A stretch of 64,000 bases of DNA from Hyphomonas sp. L-53-1-40. GTDB lineage: Bacteria; Pseudomonadota; Alphaproteobacteria; Caulobacterales; Hyphomonadaceae. The first letter of the stretch is position 1. Every line of letters starts with the position of its first letter. This document shows, in pieces, positions 27,052 to 35,949 of this stretch. The translations under genes and the position numbers were made by a program. The notes below the pieces were generated by a model that was not told the DNA's origin, searched no databases, and saw only the letters and a program-made list of their open reading frames with translations. The DNA is taken from NCBI RefSeq assembly GCF_000682775.1, contig NZ_AWFI01000001.1, forward strand, positions 248,001-312,000, in the 5' to 3' direction.

Positions 27052-27079
27052 AAAAGCCGCGCGAAATTGCGCGGCTTTT
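27052..27079. terminator. Bidirectional-looking terminator hairpin after sodC
   Basis: AAAAGCCGCGC (27052-27062) and GCGCGGCTTTT (27069-27079) form a perfect 11-bp stem with loop GAAATT. A's on one side and T's on the other let it work on both strands. It lies between the sodC stop and the amidase start, both on the minus strand. Confidence 0.88.
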
Positions 27080-27102
27080 CAATATTTCTGATCTGGTGGT
27101 GC

Positions 27103-27696
27103 CTATTGAATAACGCCGCACGCCACTCGCGCACCGGCGCCGCCAATAGGCTGGGTCATGTGGTCGTCTTCGGCCTCATGGATGATGAGCGCCGAGCCGT
27201 CTTCATCCAACAGGGAGTCGAGTGCGGTCAGGCGTGTGAACGCCTCATATCCGGCCGAACCATCTTCCGCGACCCAGATATTTGGCAGGTCGCCGGCTTC
27301 CGGTCCCTTCGGATTGAGCAGGCCATGCGCACCTTCGATCTTTCCATGATGACCACCGGATGCCTTGAACACGCCAACATCTTCACACGTGCCGGTGCCG
27401 TGTAAGTGGATGCCGTGCCAGCCGGGCGTCAAGCTGCCGGAATTGAGTTCAACACGAATCATTTCGCCATTCGGACCATCGAGAAAATTCGCGGTGCCGA
27501 TCTCCGTGCCTTCCGCGCCAATGATGGAGGCCGTCGCGGTCATCATGGACGGGAACACGCCCTCATCCGGCCCGGGCATTTCGTTTGTCGTTGGCAATCC
27601 ATTGTCGCTGTCGGGCATCTCCTGCGGGGTCGCGCCTTGCTGTCCGCAAGCGGCAAGGGCGATGGCGAGTGAGGCGATTGCAGTTCGAGTGATCAT
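27103..27696 (-). CDS. sodC: Cu/Zn superoxide dismutase, periplasmic lipoprotein
   Basis: SodC dismutates superoxide in the periplasm. The 197-aa product has a lipoprotein signal (lipobox LAAC, Cys17) and a Pro/Asp-rich linker before the beta-barrel domain. Copper ligands are visible in [13 protein letters not shown] (first H-x-H) and at the second histidine in [12 protein letters not shown], which also holds zinc ligands. The C-terminal [12 protein letters not shown] supplies the conserved Arg and the disulfide Cys that pairs with Cys in GTC. AGGAGA precedes the ATG at 27696. Confidence 0.95.
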   Translation of the reverse strand: MITRTAIASLAIALAACGQQGATPQEMPDSDNGLPTTNEMPGPDEGVFPSMMTATASIIGAEGTEIGTANFLDGPNGEMIRVELNSGSLTPGWHGIHLHGTGTCEDVGVFKASGGHHGKIEGAHGLLNPKGPEAGDLPNIWVAEDGSAGYEAFTRLTALDSLLDEDGSALIIHEAEDDHMTQPIGGAGARVACGVIQ

Positions 27697-27762
27697 GGGG
27701 GTCTCCTGTCAGCGGGGTTCTGATATAGGCGTAACGTCTATTTGGCAGGAAGGCTCCATGTC

Positions 27763-28491
27763 GTGAAGGACCGCGCGGATAAATTGCTCGTTAGTCTGGG
27801 GTTGTTCGACAGCCGAGCCTCTGCGCGCGCCGCGATTGAGGCAGGCAATGTGACGGCTGGCGGCGTCGTGGTAACCAAACCATCGCAAATGCTGTCACGC
27901 GACGACCGCATCGAGGCACAACCGGCGCACCCTTACGTATCGCGAGGAGGATTGAAACTGGCGCACGGCCTGAGCGCTTTTGGCGTTGATCCGGCTGGGC
28001 GCGTTTGCCTTGACATCGGGGCGTCCACAGGCGGTTTCACAGACGTGCTGTTGCGGGCCGGTGCGACGCATGTCGTCGCGGTCGATGTCGGGCGAGGCCA
28101 GCTTCACTCCTCTCTTTCCGATGAGGACCGCGTCACGAGCCTGGAAGCTCAAGACGCCCGGACCCTGACCGGAGGGATGCTGGGCGACACGCCTTCCTTG
28201 CTCGTATGCGATGCGAGCTTCATTGCGCTCGAAAAGCTGCTGGCCGTTCCTCTGTCGCTCGCGGCTGAGCGGGCGGAAATTGTCGGCCTGTTCAAGCCGC
28301 AATTCCAGGTTGGTCGGGAGCACATCGGCAAGGGTGGACTGGTCACAGATTCCGAAAAGGCAGACTCAGCGGCGGCCGTTTTTGCGGAATGGATGGCGGG
28401 GCAGGGGTGGCCAATCCAGTCATGGACGCAAAGCCCTATCACCGGGGGCGACGGCAATGCAGAACGCCTGTTTTATGCGGTGCGAACCTAG
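27763..28491 (+). CDS. tlyA: TlyA family rRNA (cytidine-2'-O)-methyltransferase
   Basis: TlyA-type proteins methylate ribose of 16S/23S rRNA cytidines; some were first named haemolysins. The protein has an N-terminal S4 RNA-binding domain (residues 1-60: DKLLVSLGLFDSRASARAAI) and an FtsJ-like Rossmann domain with SAM motif CLDIGASTGGFTDVLL. Further on are KPQFQVGREHIGKGGLV and the C-terminal SPITGGDGNAE. I use the GTG at 27763, 9 nt after AGGAAGG (242 aa). A TTG at 27742 is less likely. Confidence 0.93.
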   Translation: MKDRADKLLVSLGLFDSRASARAAIEAGNVTAGGVVVTKPSQMLSRDDRIEAQPAHPYVSRGGLKLAHGLSAFGVDPAGRVCLDIGASTGGFTDVLLRAGATHVVAVDVGRGQLHSSLSDEDRVTSLEAQDARTLTGGMLGDTPSLLVCDASFIALEKLLAVPLSLAAERAEIVGLFKPQFQVGREHIGKGGLVTDSEKADSAAAVFAEWMAGQGWPIQSWTQSPITGGDGNAERLFYAVRT

Positions 28492-28500
28492 TTCCGGCGC

Positions 28501-29229
28501 CTAGTAGTTCTCGTCCCCGAAACCGTCATTGATCTCCCATGTGCCATCATAGGGATCGCGGCATGCGGTGATCGGGTCGCGGATGACCTGACCATCGGGC
28601 AGCCGCGTTTCGCGCTCAATCGTGCGGCACTCGATATCTGTGCCCGGTTGGGGCGGCAGGGTCGGTCCCGCAGTCGTTGACGCCGGATATGTGCGGCTTG
28701 GCGGCGGCGTGTTGGGATAGTTCATGATCTCCGGTCCGCCATACAGGCCGTCGGTCGTGCGCGGAATGCCGCCGGCTGGATAGGTACCGCTCGTGGCCGA
28801 TCCATAAGGTGTTGCAACCTTACAGGGTCGGCTTGTGTCTTCTGCAATGGCTCCGCCAGCAAGACCGCCCACGATCGCGCCAAGAATGGCGCCCGCAGCG
28901 ACTTCATCAGAGTTTCCGTTGCCATGATGGTATCCGCCGTGACGCCGATGACCGCGATAGCCTCTATGGCCCCGATACCCTCTGTGACCCCGGTAGTGGT
29001 ATGCGTCACCATCATCCACATTATTGCCAATCGCACCGCCGATCAGGCCGCCAGCAATGGCGCCGACCAGCACACCCGCAAACTGGTCATCCTTGCGCTG
29101 GCGCTCGCATTGGACGTTCTGTACGGGGGGATTATAGGTGTAGCCATATCCGCTTTGGGCCGAGGCCGTGGCTGGTATGGCAAGGCTGGCCATGGCCAGC
29201 GCACCGATCAACAGCGATTGGGATTTCAT
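28501..29229 (-). CDS. Exported glycine-zipper protein with His/Arg/Tyr repeats
   Basis: This 242-aa protein has a signal peptide (cleavage near ATASA, residue 24). Two glycine-zipper segments, AGVLVGAIAGGLIGGAIG and AAGAILGAIVGGLAGGAI, resemble the Rick_17kDa/YMGG outer-membrane family. Between them is a short tandem repeat of Y-R-G-H-R-G units. The C-terminal third holds paired Cys residues (DIECRTIERETRLPDGQV and ITACRDP), a module often found at the end of surface-antigen-like proteins. It is probably an envelope protein; no activity is known. AAGGAG precedes the ATG. Confidence 0.8.
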   Translation of the reverse strand: MKSQSLLIGALAMASLAIPATASAQSGYGYTYNPPVQNVQCERQRKDDQFAGVLVGAIAGGLIGGAIGNNVDDGDAYHYRGHRGYRGHRGYRGHRRHGGYHHGNGNSDEVAAGAILGAIVGGLAGGAIAEDTSRPCKVATPYGSATSGTYPAGGIPRTTDGLYGGPEIMNYPNTPPPSRTYPASTTAGPTLPPQPGTDIECRTIERETRLPDGQVIRDPITACRDPYDGTWEINDGFGDENY

Positions 29230-29347
29230 CGCAATACTCCTTGTCGCGGATACACGCCCGCCAGTGTCAGACTAGCATACTGCCGGGCCGAACCTGAACA
29301 GTAGGTGAAAACTGGACGCCGGGTACACCTGACCACATATTGAATAT

Positions 29348-30421
29348 ATGGGAGTGTTCGACATCGCCACCCGCACCGCCGGTCGGGCGCGTTACGCCGC
29401 TGCACAAGGGCTGCGGTCGGCTTGGTATGGCGCGCAGATGAGCGCGGCGCGTCGGCGTGCCAGTGGTTTTGATCGCCCGGGCGAACCAGCGTTCCAGCCC
29501 ACCCGAGGCCAGCCCGACCTTGCTGTCCTGCGCCGAGCCTATTTCGAACTGTTCATCAAGGACCGCCTGAATGTTGAGGCAGGGCTGTATCCAGCGCCAT
29601 CGGATGTGCGCCTGAAGGATTTGCCGAAAGCGTTGAGATCGGCGCGGGCTTTCCGGGAAGATGTCGAGGACGTTGATCGGCGCCGATTGGAACGCAATGG
29701 AACGGAAGTACGGCAACAAGTGACCGACGGGCATAACCGGTATCCCGCCTACTATCTCCAGAATTTCCACTATCAGTCCGGCGGCTGGTTTACCGAGGAC
29801 AGCGCCGATATCTATGACACTCAGGTCGAAGCATTGTTTACTGGCACAGCAGATGCGATGCGCCGCGCCGTTCTGGCCGAGATTTCACGAGAGCTCAGGG
29901 GACGCGACCAACGCGGTGTCAGCCTGTTGGATGTGGCGTGCGGCAATGGCCGCTTCCTGTCGCAAGTGATGCAGGTATATCCAAGGTTAATGGCGAGCGG
30001 GCTGGACCTGTCACCGACCTATACCGACGCCGCCCGCACACGTCTGAAACCGTGGAAACAGGTAGAGATCCTGCACGAGGCGGCCGAGGCGATGGCCGTA
30101 GAGGACAATAGCCTCGATATGGTGGTCTCCATTTTCCTGTTCCACGAATTGCCGCCCCGCGTGAGGGAGAAGGTGTTGGCGGAAATTCGACGAGTCCTGA
30201 AGCCGGGCGGTCTGTTTGTCCTGGCAGATAGCGCGCAATTTGGAGACTATTCGGACCTTGATGGACTGTTGGAATATTTTCCCCACGGTTTCCACGAGCC
30301 ATACTACAAGAGCTATCTGTCCTGGGACGCCGTACAAGCATGCGATTTGGCAGGATTGGTGCCTGAAACGCAGTCACTGGCATTTCTTACAAAAATCAGC
30401 ACCTTCCGGCTATCAACATAA
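29348..30421 (+). CDS. SAM-dependent methyltransferase with N-terminal extension
   Basis: This 357-aa protein has a methyltransferase domain in its C-terminal half: motif I LLDVACGNGRFLSQVM, DLSPTYTDAAR, DMVVSIFLFHELP, and the motif beginning I-R-R-V-L-K-P-G-G. The first 170 residues are a conserved-looking helical region ending in RYPAYYLQNFHYQSGGWFTE, which suggests a bound large substrate. Proteins of this layout occur in alphaproteobacteria without assigned function. No clear Shine-Dalgarno sequence precedes the ATG at 29348. Confidence 0.8.
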   Translation: MGVFDIATRTAGRARYAAAQGLRSAWYGAQMSAARRRASGFDRPGEPAFQPTRGQPDLAVLRRAYFELFIKDRLNVEAGLYPAPSDVRLKDLPKALRSARAFREDVEDVDRRRLERNGTEVRQQVTDGHNRYPAYYLQNFHYQSGGWFTEDSADIYDTQVEALFTGTADAMRRAVLAEISRELRGRDQRGVSLLDVACGNGRFLSQVMQVYPRLMASGLDLSPTYTDAARTRLKPWKQVEILHEAAEAMAVEDNSLDMVVSIFLFHELPPRVREKVLAEIRRVLKPGGLFVLADSAQFGDYSDLDGLLEYFPHGFHEPYYKSYLSWDAVQACDLAGLVPETQSLAFLTKISTFRLST

Positions 30422-30503
30422 CGCCTTGAAATAAAACTTTTTTCCAGAGATGCGGGCGCTGCTTAATCCTGGATGAAAAAATATTGATTTGCGCGAATGG
30501 AAC

Positions 30504-30543
30504 ATGACAGTAATATGACAGTTACGTTACGGTCATGTGACAC
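30504..30543. promoter_or_regulatory. PHO box with four 11-bp repeats (PhoB site)
   Basis: On the minus strand the site reads CTGTCAT-ATTA-CTGTCAT (30521 to 30504), an exact match to the PhoB consensus. Two weaker 7-mers upstream keep the 11-bp phase (GTGTCAC and CCGTAAC). Just downstream on the plus strand is a TATATA (30548-30553) and then the 56-aa ORF. The consensus orientation points the other way, toward the 3' end of the methyltransferase gene. Confidence 0.75.
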
Positions 30544-30575
30544 GAACTATATACCAGGAATGAAAGGAGCTACCT

Positions 30576-30746
30576 ATGGCAGTCCTAGATCATAATGATA
30601 ATCACGTTTCCTGGCTGGCGCACAGGGACCTGACCCTCAACGAGTCGAGCCTGCGCGTCCTGCGGGGAGCCATGCTGGCACTGGCAGGCGTCGTCGGGGT
30701 AAGTCTCGCGATCGCGCTCGATCCGATCTTTAACCTGTTCGCCTAA
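30576..30746 (+). CDS. Small single-pass membrane protein (56 aa), possible Pho-regulon member
   Basis: This 56-codon ORF starts MAVLDHNDNHVSWLAHRDL and ends IFNLFA. AAAGGAG lies 7 nt before the ATG at 30576. The first 30 residues are charged and hydrophilic. Residues about 32-54 form one hydrophobic helix, so it is probably an inner-membrane protein with a cytosolic N-terminus. I recognise no family. A PHO box lies 33-72 nt upstream, and its stop is 12 bp from the convergent PiT-like transporter gene, so a phosphate-related role is inferred. Confidence 0.65.
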   Translation: MAVLDHNDNHVSWLAHRDLTLNESSLRVLRGAMLALAGVVGVSLAIALDPIFNLFA

Positions 30747-30758
30747 ACGCCAACGGGG

Positions 30759-31814
30759 CTAGAAGCTCGGAAGCTTACCTGTCCCCATGAGGGGCATGGC
30801 AAAAGCCAGAATGATCGAAATAATGAGGCCGAGGAAGGCACGTCCGGCATCGCCGAGAACGTCTTTCACGGCCTCATTCTTTTCGCGCAGATGCGCGACG
30901 TAGGAGATCGCGAGTTCGCGACCGGCCAACAGGCCAAGGAATACCCAAGTCGTGCTCATCGGCACATTGCTGACCTCTTTGAACAGGAACAAGATGATTC
31001 CGTAGATCAGGTCGACGATTGTCGCGGCGCGGACATCCACCGTATTGATCTTGCGTTCCACAATCTTCTGAATCTGGCCGCCGCGCGTGGCGAAGATGTA
31101 GCCTTGGATGGCCACAAGCAGGACTGCGCCGAAAATGACGTAGCCGAGCGAGAAGGCCACATGCGTCTCGTCACCAGTGACTGTAACCGTCCGCGGCAGG
31201 TAAACGAAGATATTCGCCAGATCCTGCATCAGCCATTGTGACCAGAGGAAAGTCGTCGTCAGCCACTGGAATGTGATCCAGTAGGGCCAAGGCAATTCGT
31301 CTTTCGTATGAAAGACCCAACGCTCGAACGTGCGGGAAATTATTATCCAGATCACAGCGCCGCACGCGAACGCCACGACATAGCCCATTGCCGACTTGAT
31401 GATCATTTTCTCAAGGATGCCATCGCTGGCAGACCCGCCCGACAAGGCAAACAGGGTCAGCACCAGGAAGGTCGTCGACACAGGGATGCCAAATCGAGTC
31501 AGGAATAGCAGGACCAGTGGAGGCAGGGCGTGCCACCATTGAATGCCGGGCATCAGCACCGCGGTGCGATCCCCTTCACCGGGCAGCACAGACAATTTGT
31601 CGAGACGTTCGTAGGCAACGTCTCCCTGACCATTGAAATACCCGTAAAAGAGCACGGCCAGCAAAATTGCGCTGGCAAAAATCCAAAGGACCCACCAGGG
31701 ACGCTTTGCGTTCGAGGACAGGAACGTCCCCAGTGTCTGGATCGAATCATTCGCGACGACGGCGTAGCACGCCAGCATAAATCCAATGATGCCGAAAACT
31801 TCTACGCCACCCAT
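30759..31814 (-). CDS. PiT-like (inorganic phosphate transporter family) membrane protein
   Basis: This 351-aa protein has about eight to ten hydrophobic segments and an internal duplication seen in PiT permeases. The first half has AVVANDSIQTLGTFLSSN, related to the PiT signature G-A-N-D-V-A-N-A-x-G-T, and GIPVSTTFLVL. The second half has NVPMSTTWVFLGLLAGREL. The two P-x-S-T-T motifs are especially telling. The sequence is divergent from classical PitA, so the substrate (phosphate or sulfate) is inferred. A PHO-like repeat in the proper orientation lies about 72 nt upstream of the ATG. Confidence 0.7.
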   Translation of the reverse strand: MGGVEVFGIIGFMLACYAVVANDSIQTLGTFLSSNAKRPWWVLWIFASAILLAVLFYGYFNGQGDVAYERLDKLSVLPGEGDRTAVLMPGIQWWHALPPLVLLFLTRFGIPVSTTFLVLTLFALSGGSASDGILEKMIIKSAMGYVVAFACGAVIWIIISRTFERWVFHTKDELPWPYWITFQWLTTTFLWSQWLMQDLANIFVYLPRTVTVTGDETHVAFSLGYVIFGAVLLVAIQGYIFATRGGQIQKIVERKINTVDVRAATIVDLIYGIILFLFKEVSNVPMSTTWVFLGLLAGRELAISYVAHLREKNEAVKDVLGDAGRAFLGLIISIILAFAMPLMGTGKLPSF

Positions 31815-31885
31815 TACGCCAACCCATCGCTATGTGAATAATGAACGCGAGGTAGCAGGTTCAATGTGCAATGCCGATAGCAGGT

Positions 31886-31904
31886 ATGTGAACTTACTGT
31901 GACA
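31886..31904 (-). promoter_or_regulatory. Degenerate PHO-like box upstream of the PiT-like gene
   Basis: On the minus strand TGTCAC and GTTCAC recur with 11-bp spacing (ATGTCAC-AGTA-AGTTCAC). This matches the PhoB direct-repeat geometry but not the full consensus. It is oriented toward the transporter gene, with a CTATCG -10-like element a few bases further on. Confidence 0.4.
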
Positions 31905-31917
31905 TGCGCATTTGCGG

Positions 31918-32980
31918 TCATTTTCCCGTCTGCCCTCTATGTCGCAACTTCGCGTCGGCCAGCACACAGGCGAGCATTGCCTCCGCCACCGGCACCGCAC
32001 GAATGCCAACACAGGGATCATGCCGTCCGACGGTCCGCACGTCTACCTCTTCACCGTCACGCGTCACACTCTGGACGGGCGTGAGAATGGAAGACGTAGG
32101 CTTGATAGCGATTCGCACGATAACAGGCTGACCCGTCGAAATGCCGCCCGCGATGCCGCCATTATGGTTCGACAGGAAACGGGCGCCGTCATTGCCAGTG
32201 CGCATCTGGTCGGCGTTTTCCTCGCCGGACAAAGCCGCAGCTGCAAAGCCTTCGCCGATTTCCACGCCTTTGGCCGCGTTGATGCTCATCATGGCACCCG
32301 CGAGTTCGCTGTCCAGTTTTCCGTATATGGGCGCGCCCCAACCGGCAGGAATCCCCGTCGCTTCGACCTCTACAATTGCGCCTGCAGAGCTTCCAGCCTT
32401 GCGAGTCTCGTCGAGAAAGGTCTCCCAGACCGGCACCATTTCGGCGTCAGGACACCAAAATGGGTTTGATTTGGTCGAATCCCAGCTCCATCGGGAGCGA
32501 TCAATCGCGTGCGGTCCGATCTGGACGACAGCGCCGCGCAAGATGATTCCGTCGCCAAGCACGCGGCGCGCCACCGCGCCTGCAGCTACCCGCGCGGCGG
32601 TCTCGCGCGCGCTGGACCTATTTCTGATCGTAGGAATAGTCGGCATGACCGGGGCGGTACCGATCACGGATCTCACCATAATCTTTCGACCGTTGATCTG
32701 TATTTTCGATCATCAGAGAGATGGGCGTGCCCGTGGTGACAGGGCCGCCGGTCCGGTCATCCTCAAAGACGCCAGACAGGATTTTCACCTGATCGGATTC
32801 CTGGCGCTGGGTCACGAATCGCGAGGTGCCGGGGCGGCGCTGGTCTAGGAATTGCTGAATGAAGGCCTCATCCAGCGGAAGATTCGGCGGGCAGCCATCC
32901 ACCACGCATCCGAGTGCGGGCCCGTGGCTTTCGCCCCAAGTGGTCACGCGGAAGAGGTGGCCGAACGTGTTGTGAGACAT
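31918..32980 (-). pseudogene. aroC: Chorismate synthase, disrupted by an apparent 29-nt deletion
   Basis: AroC makes chorismate from EPSP, the last shikimate-pathway step. The N-terminal part (32980 to 32618, 120 aa) carries [16 protein letters not shown] and [12 protein letters not shown], then hits TAG. The remainder continues in another frame as [17 protein letters not shown] to the normal C-terminus. In other AroC proteins ten residues of the type Y-G-x-R-D-Y-R-G-G-G lie between Q-K and R-S-S-A-R. Their loss leaves exactly 29 nt missing. With them restored the protein would be 363 aa, the family length. Either the gene is inactive or the assembly dropped bases. It follows mdh after 29 nt. 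Confidence 0.88.
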
Positions 32981-33009
32981 GGCTGCCCGTTTCAGTATTG
33001 AGTCAGGGC

Positions 33010-34026
<1,017 letters not shown>

Positions 34027-34163
34027 TCAATGACGAATTTGTCAGAGAAGGGCAAGCGGCCATGCGCCTATGCCGCAGGATGTCGCCGCCGTAGCGGTAT
34101 GACTCCGCGCCCGATTGGCCTATATGACGGCCAGCCCCCACAGCCTGACGAGCGGACAGATCG

Positions 34164-34835
34164 ATGAGCCAGAGCGACCAACCCGACATCATTCCCCCTT
34201 CACCCAGCGCGACGGATTATCTGACCGACCCGTCGGGAAAACCCCTGATTCCAGACGTGGCTGACCCGATAGCCCTGTTCAAAGAGTGGATGGCGGCGGC
34301 GCGCGAAGCCGAACCGAATGATTCCAACGCAATGTCTCTGGCGACCGTGGACGCTGACGGCATGCCGGATGTCCGTATTGTATTGTTGAAAGAGGTGACT
34401 GAGGCGGGGTTTGTTTTCTTCACCAATCTCGAAAGTGCCAAAGGCCAGCAACTGACCGAGACCCCCAAAGCAGCGCTTGGCTTTCATTGGAAGAGCCAGC
34501 GCCGGCAGGTGCGGGTGCGCGGGACGGTTATGCCAGTCTCCGATGAGGCCGCCGATGAGTATTTTGCCACCCGTGCCGCCCAGAGCCGTATCAGCGCCAT
34601 AGCGTCTGACCAGTCGCGTCCACTGGCCGATCGGGCCGAGTTTGAACAGCGCGTGGCTGAACTCTCGGAAATCTTCGGCGACGGACCAGACATTCCCCGC
34701 CCCGAATTCTGGGGCGGGTTCCGTATCGTGCCGGTCGAGATCGAGTTCTGGCAGGACCAGGCTTTCCGGATGCACGACCGGCTGAAGTTTGTCCGTTCAA
34801 ATGATGGTTGGACCACCGGTCGACTCTATCCGTAG
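34164..34835 (+). CDS. pdxH: Pyridoxamine 5'-phosphate oxidase
   Basis: PdxH uses FMN and oxygen to make pyridoxal 5'-phosphate from pyridoxine or pyridoxamine phosphate. The 223-aa protein shows the conserved split-barrel segments: [20 protein letters not shown] and [20 protein letters not shown] for FMN, and [12 protein letters not shown]. The C-terminal [19 protein letters not shown] leads to the expected R-L-x-P end. It is divergent from mdh. Confidence 0.96.
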   Translation: MSQSDQPDIIPPSPSATDYLTDPSGKPLIPDVADPIALFKEWMAAAREAEPNDSNAMSLATVDADGMPDVRIVLLKEVTEAGFVFFTNLESAKGQQLTETPKAALGFHWKSQRRQVRVRGTVMPVSDEAADEYFATRAAQSRISAIASDQSRPLADRAEFEQRVAELSEIFGDGPDIPRPEFWGGFRIVPVEIEFWQDQAFRMHDRLKFVRSNDGWTTGRLYP

Positions 34836-34850
34836 CGTTTCGCTGCCAGA

Positions 34851-35300
34851 TCAAACGATCCCGTTTGAGACGGCTTCGATGACGAGGTGGGGGACGCCAT
34901 CACTGGTCTTTGCCCATGAGATGCCATCACCGCTCACCATGGCGGTCACGCGCTGGCGAAATCCCGAGAAGCTCTCGAACTCAACCACATCTACCGGCGT
35001 GTCGAAGTGCAGGGTCACTTCGTACCCCATGCCACCCGCCAGTTCGCGGATTGCATGCACGCGCCCCTCAAAGGATTGTTTGAGGTAGCGGCCCGAGATG
35101 CGGTCACCCAGCTGGCAGGGTGCCTCGGGTTTGTTCGACAGGCGCGCCGATGCGGTATTCCAGTCGCGGTAGCCGAGTTCAGTCGCGACGAGCTCAAGTG
35201 CTCTCGCATGTGAGATGGACCTACCGGCATTTGCCTGTTCTGTCCGTATGTCGCGGGCACGGGCCTTCGCCTGTTCGCGCGTTGTTATTGAAATAGACAT
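34851..35300 (-). CDS. Glyoxalase-superfamily-annotated protein with HTH-like N-terminus
   Basis: From the ATG at 35300 (AAGGA upstream) the protein has 149 aa. The first 60 residues, with ARARDIRTEQ, SISHARALELVATELGYRDW and NTASARL, match a widespread N-terminal module in proteins annotated as glyoxalase superfamily. The remainder is beta-rich, with GGMGYEVTLHFDTPVDVVEF. No glyoxalase metal ligands are obvious, so enzymatic activity is doubtful. It is convergent with pdxH, 15 bp from its stop. Confidence 0.65.
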   Translation of the reverse strand: MSISITTREQAKARARDIRTEQANAGRSISHARALELVATELGYRDWNTASARLSNKPEAPCQLGDRISGRYLKQSFEGRVHAIRELAGGMGYEVTLHFDTPVDVVEFESFSGFRQRVTAMVSGDGISWAKTSDGVPHLVIEAVSNGIV

Positions 35301-35571
35301 TGGAAACATCCTTGTCCGGGCAGTCACTTCTCAGCGGGAGCTCGCCTTGCCGCGGGACTGCCGGATGGACCGGTGTTCCGTGATCAAAAGTCGCGGCGCG
35401 GTGTGCGCCGGGGGATCTTCACCGAAAGACTAAAGGCCTTGCGAGCGGCGGGCGTCCCAGAGCCACGCCTGGGAAGACGTTGCGTCAATCATTGTCACCA
35501 GACATTTGCCGTGAGTAGGTGACGGCAGGGCGTACGGAAACGATGCGCCATTAGGGGAGGTACACCACATA

Positions 35572-35949
35572 ATGAAACGCGGACTTCAGATTGCCCTTGG
35601 CATTTTCTCACTCATTCCCGTTATTTTTGCCCTAATGGGCTTTCTGCACGGGGCGGAACGATTGTCCCCGGCAGGCGTCACGACAGAACTGGACAATCAG
35701 TATCGGTACTTCTCCGGTATGTATCTTGTGGTGAGCTTCCTGATTTGGTCGATCATTCCATCCATCGAAAAACAAGGGCGGCTTCTTCTGGTGGTTAGCG
35801 CAGCCATCTTTATCGGAGGGCTCGGTCGTCTTGTCTCAGTGGTGACCGTCGGTCAGCCCGCGCAGGACCAGATGGTCGCGCTGGGTATCGAGCTGGTTGT
35901 GCCTGTGATCTTTGTGCTCTGGCAACGGATGGTTTCTGCCCGAGCCTAG
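35572..35949 (+). CDS. DUF4345 family membrane protein
   Basis: This 125-aa protein has four hydrophobic helices (residues about 6-24, 48-65, 70-90 and 100-120) and the conserved DNQYRYFSGMYLVV stretch typical of DUF4345. The function is unknown. GGGGAGG lies upstream with rather long spacing. The stop overlaps the convergent GDPD gene by 4 nt. The 270-bp upstream region contains no further gene that I can support. Confidence 0.8.
   Translation: MKRGLQIALGIFSLIPVIFALMGFLHGAERLSPAGVTTELDNQYRYFSGMYLVVSFLIWSIIPSIEKQGRLLLVVSAAIFIGGLGRLVSVVTVGQPAQDQMVALGIELVVPVIFVLWQRMVSARA

Noticed and set aside
28840-29010. Repeat cluster resembling a CRISPR array
   Set aside because: The repeats are short, have no spacers and lie in frame within an exported protein gene.
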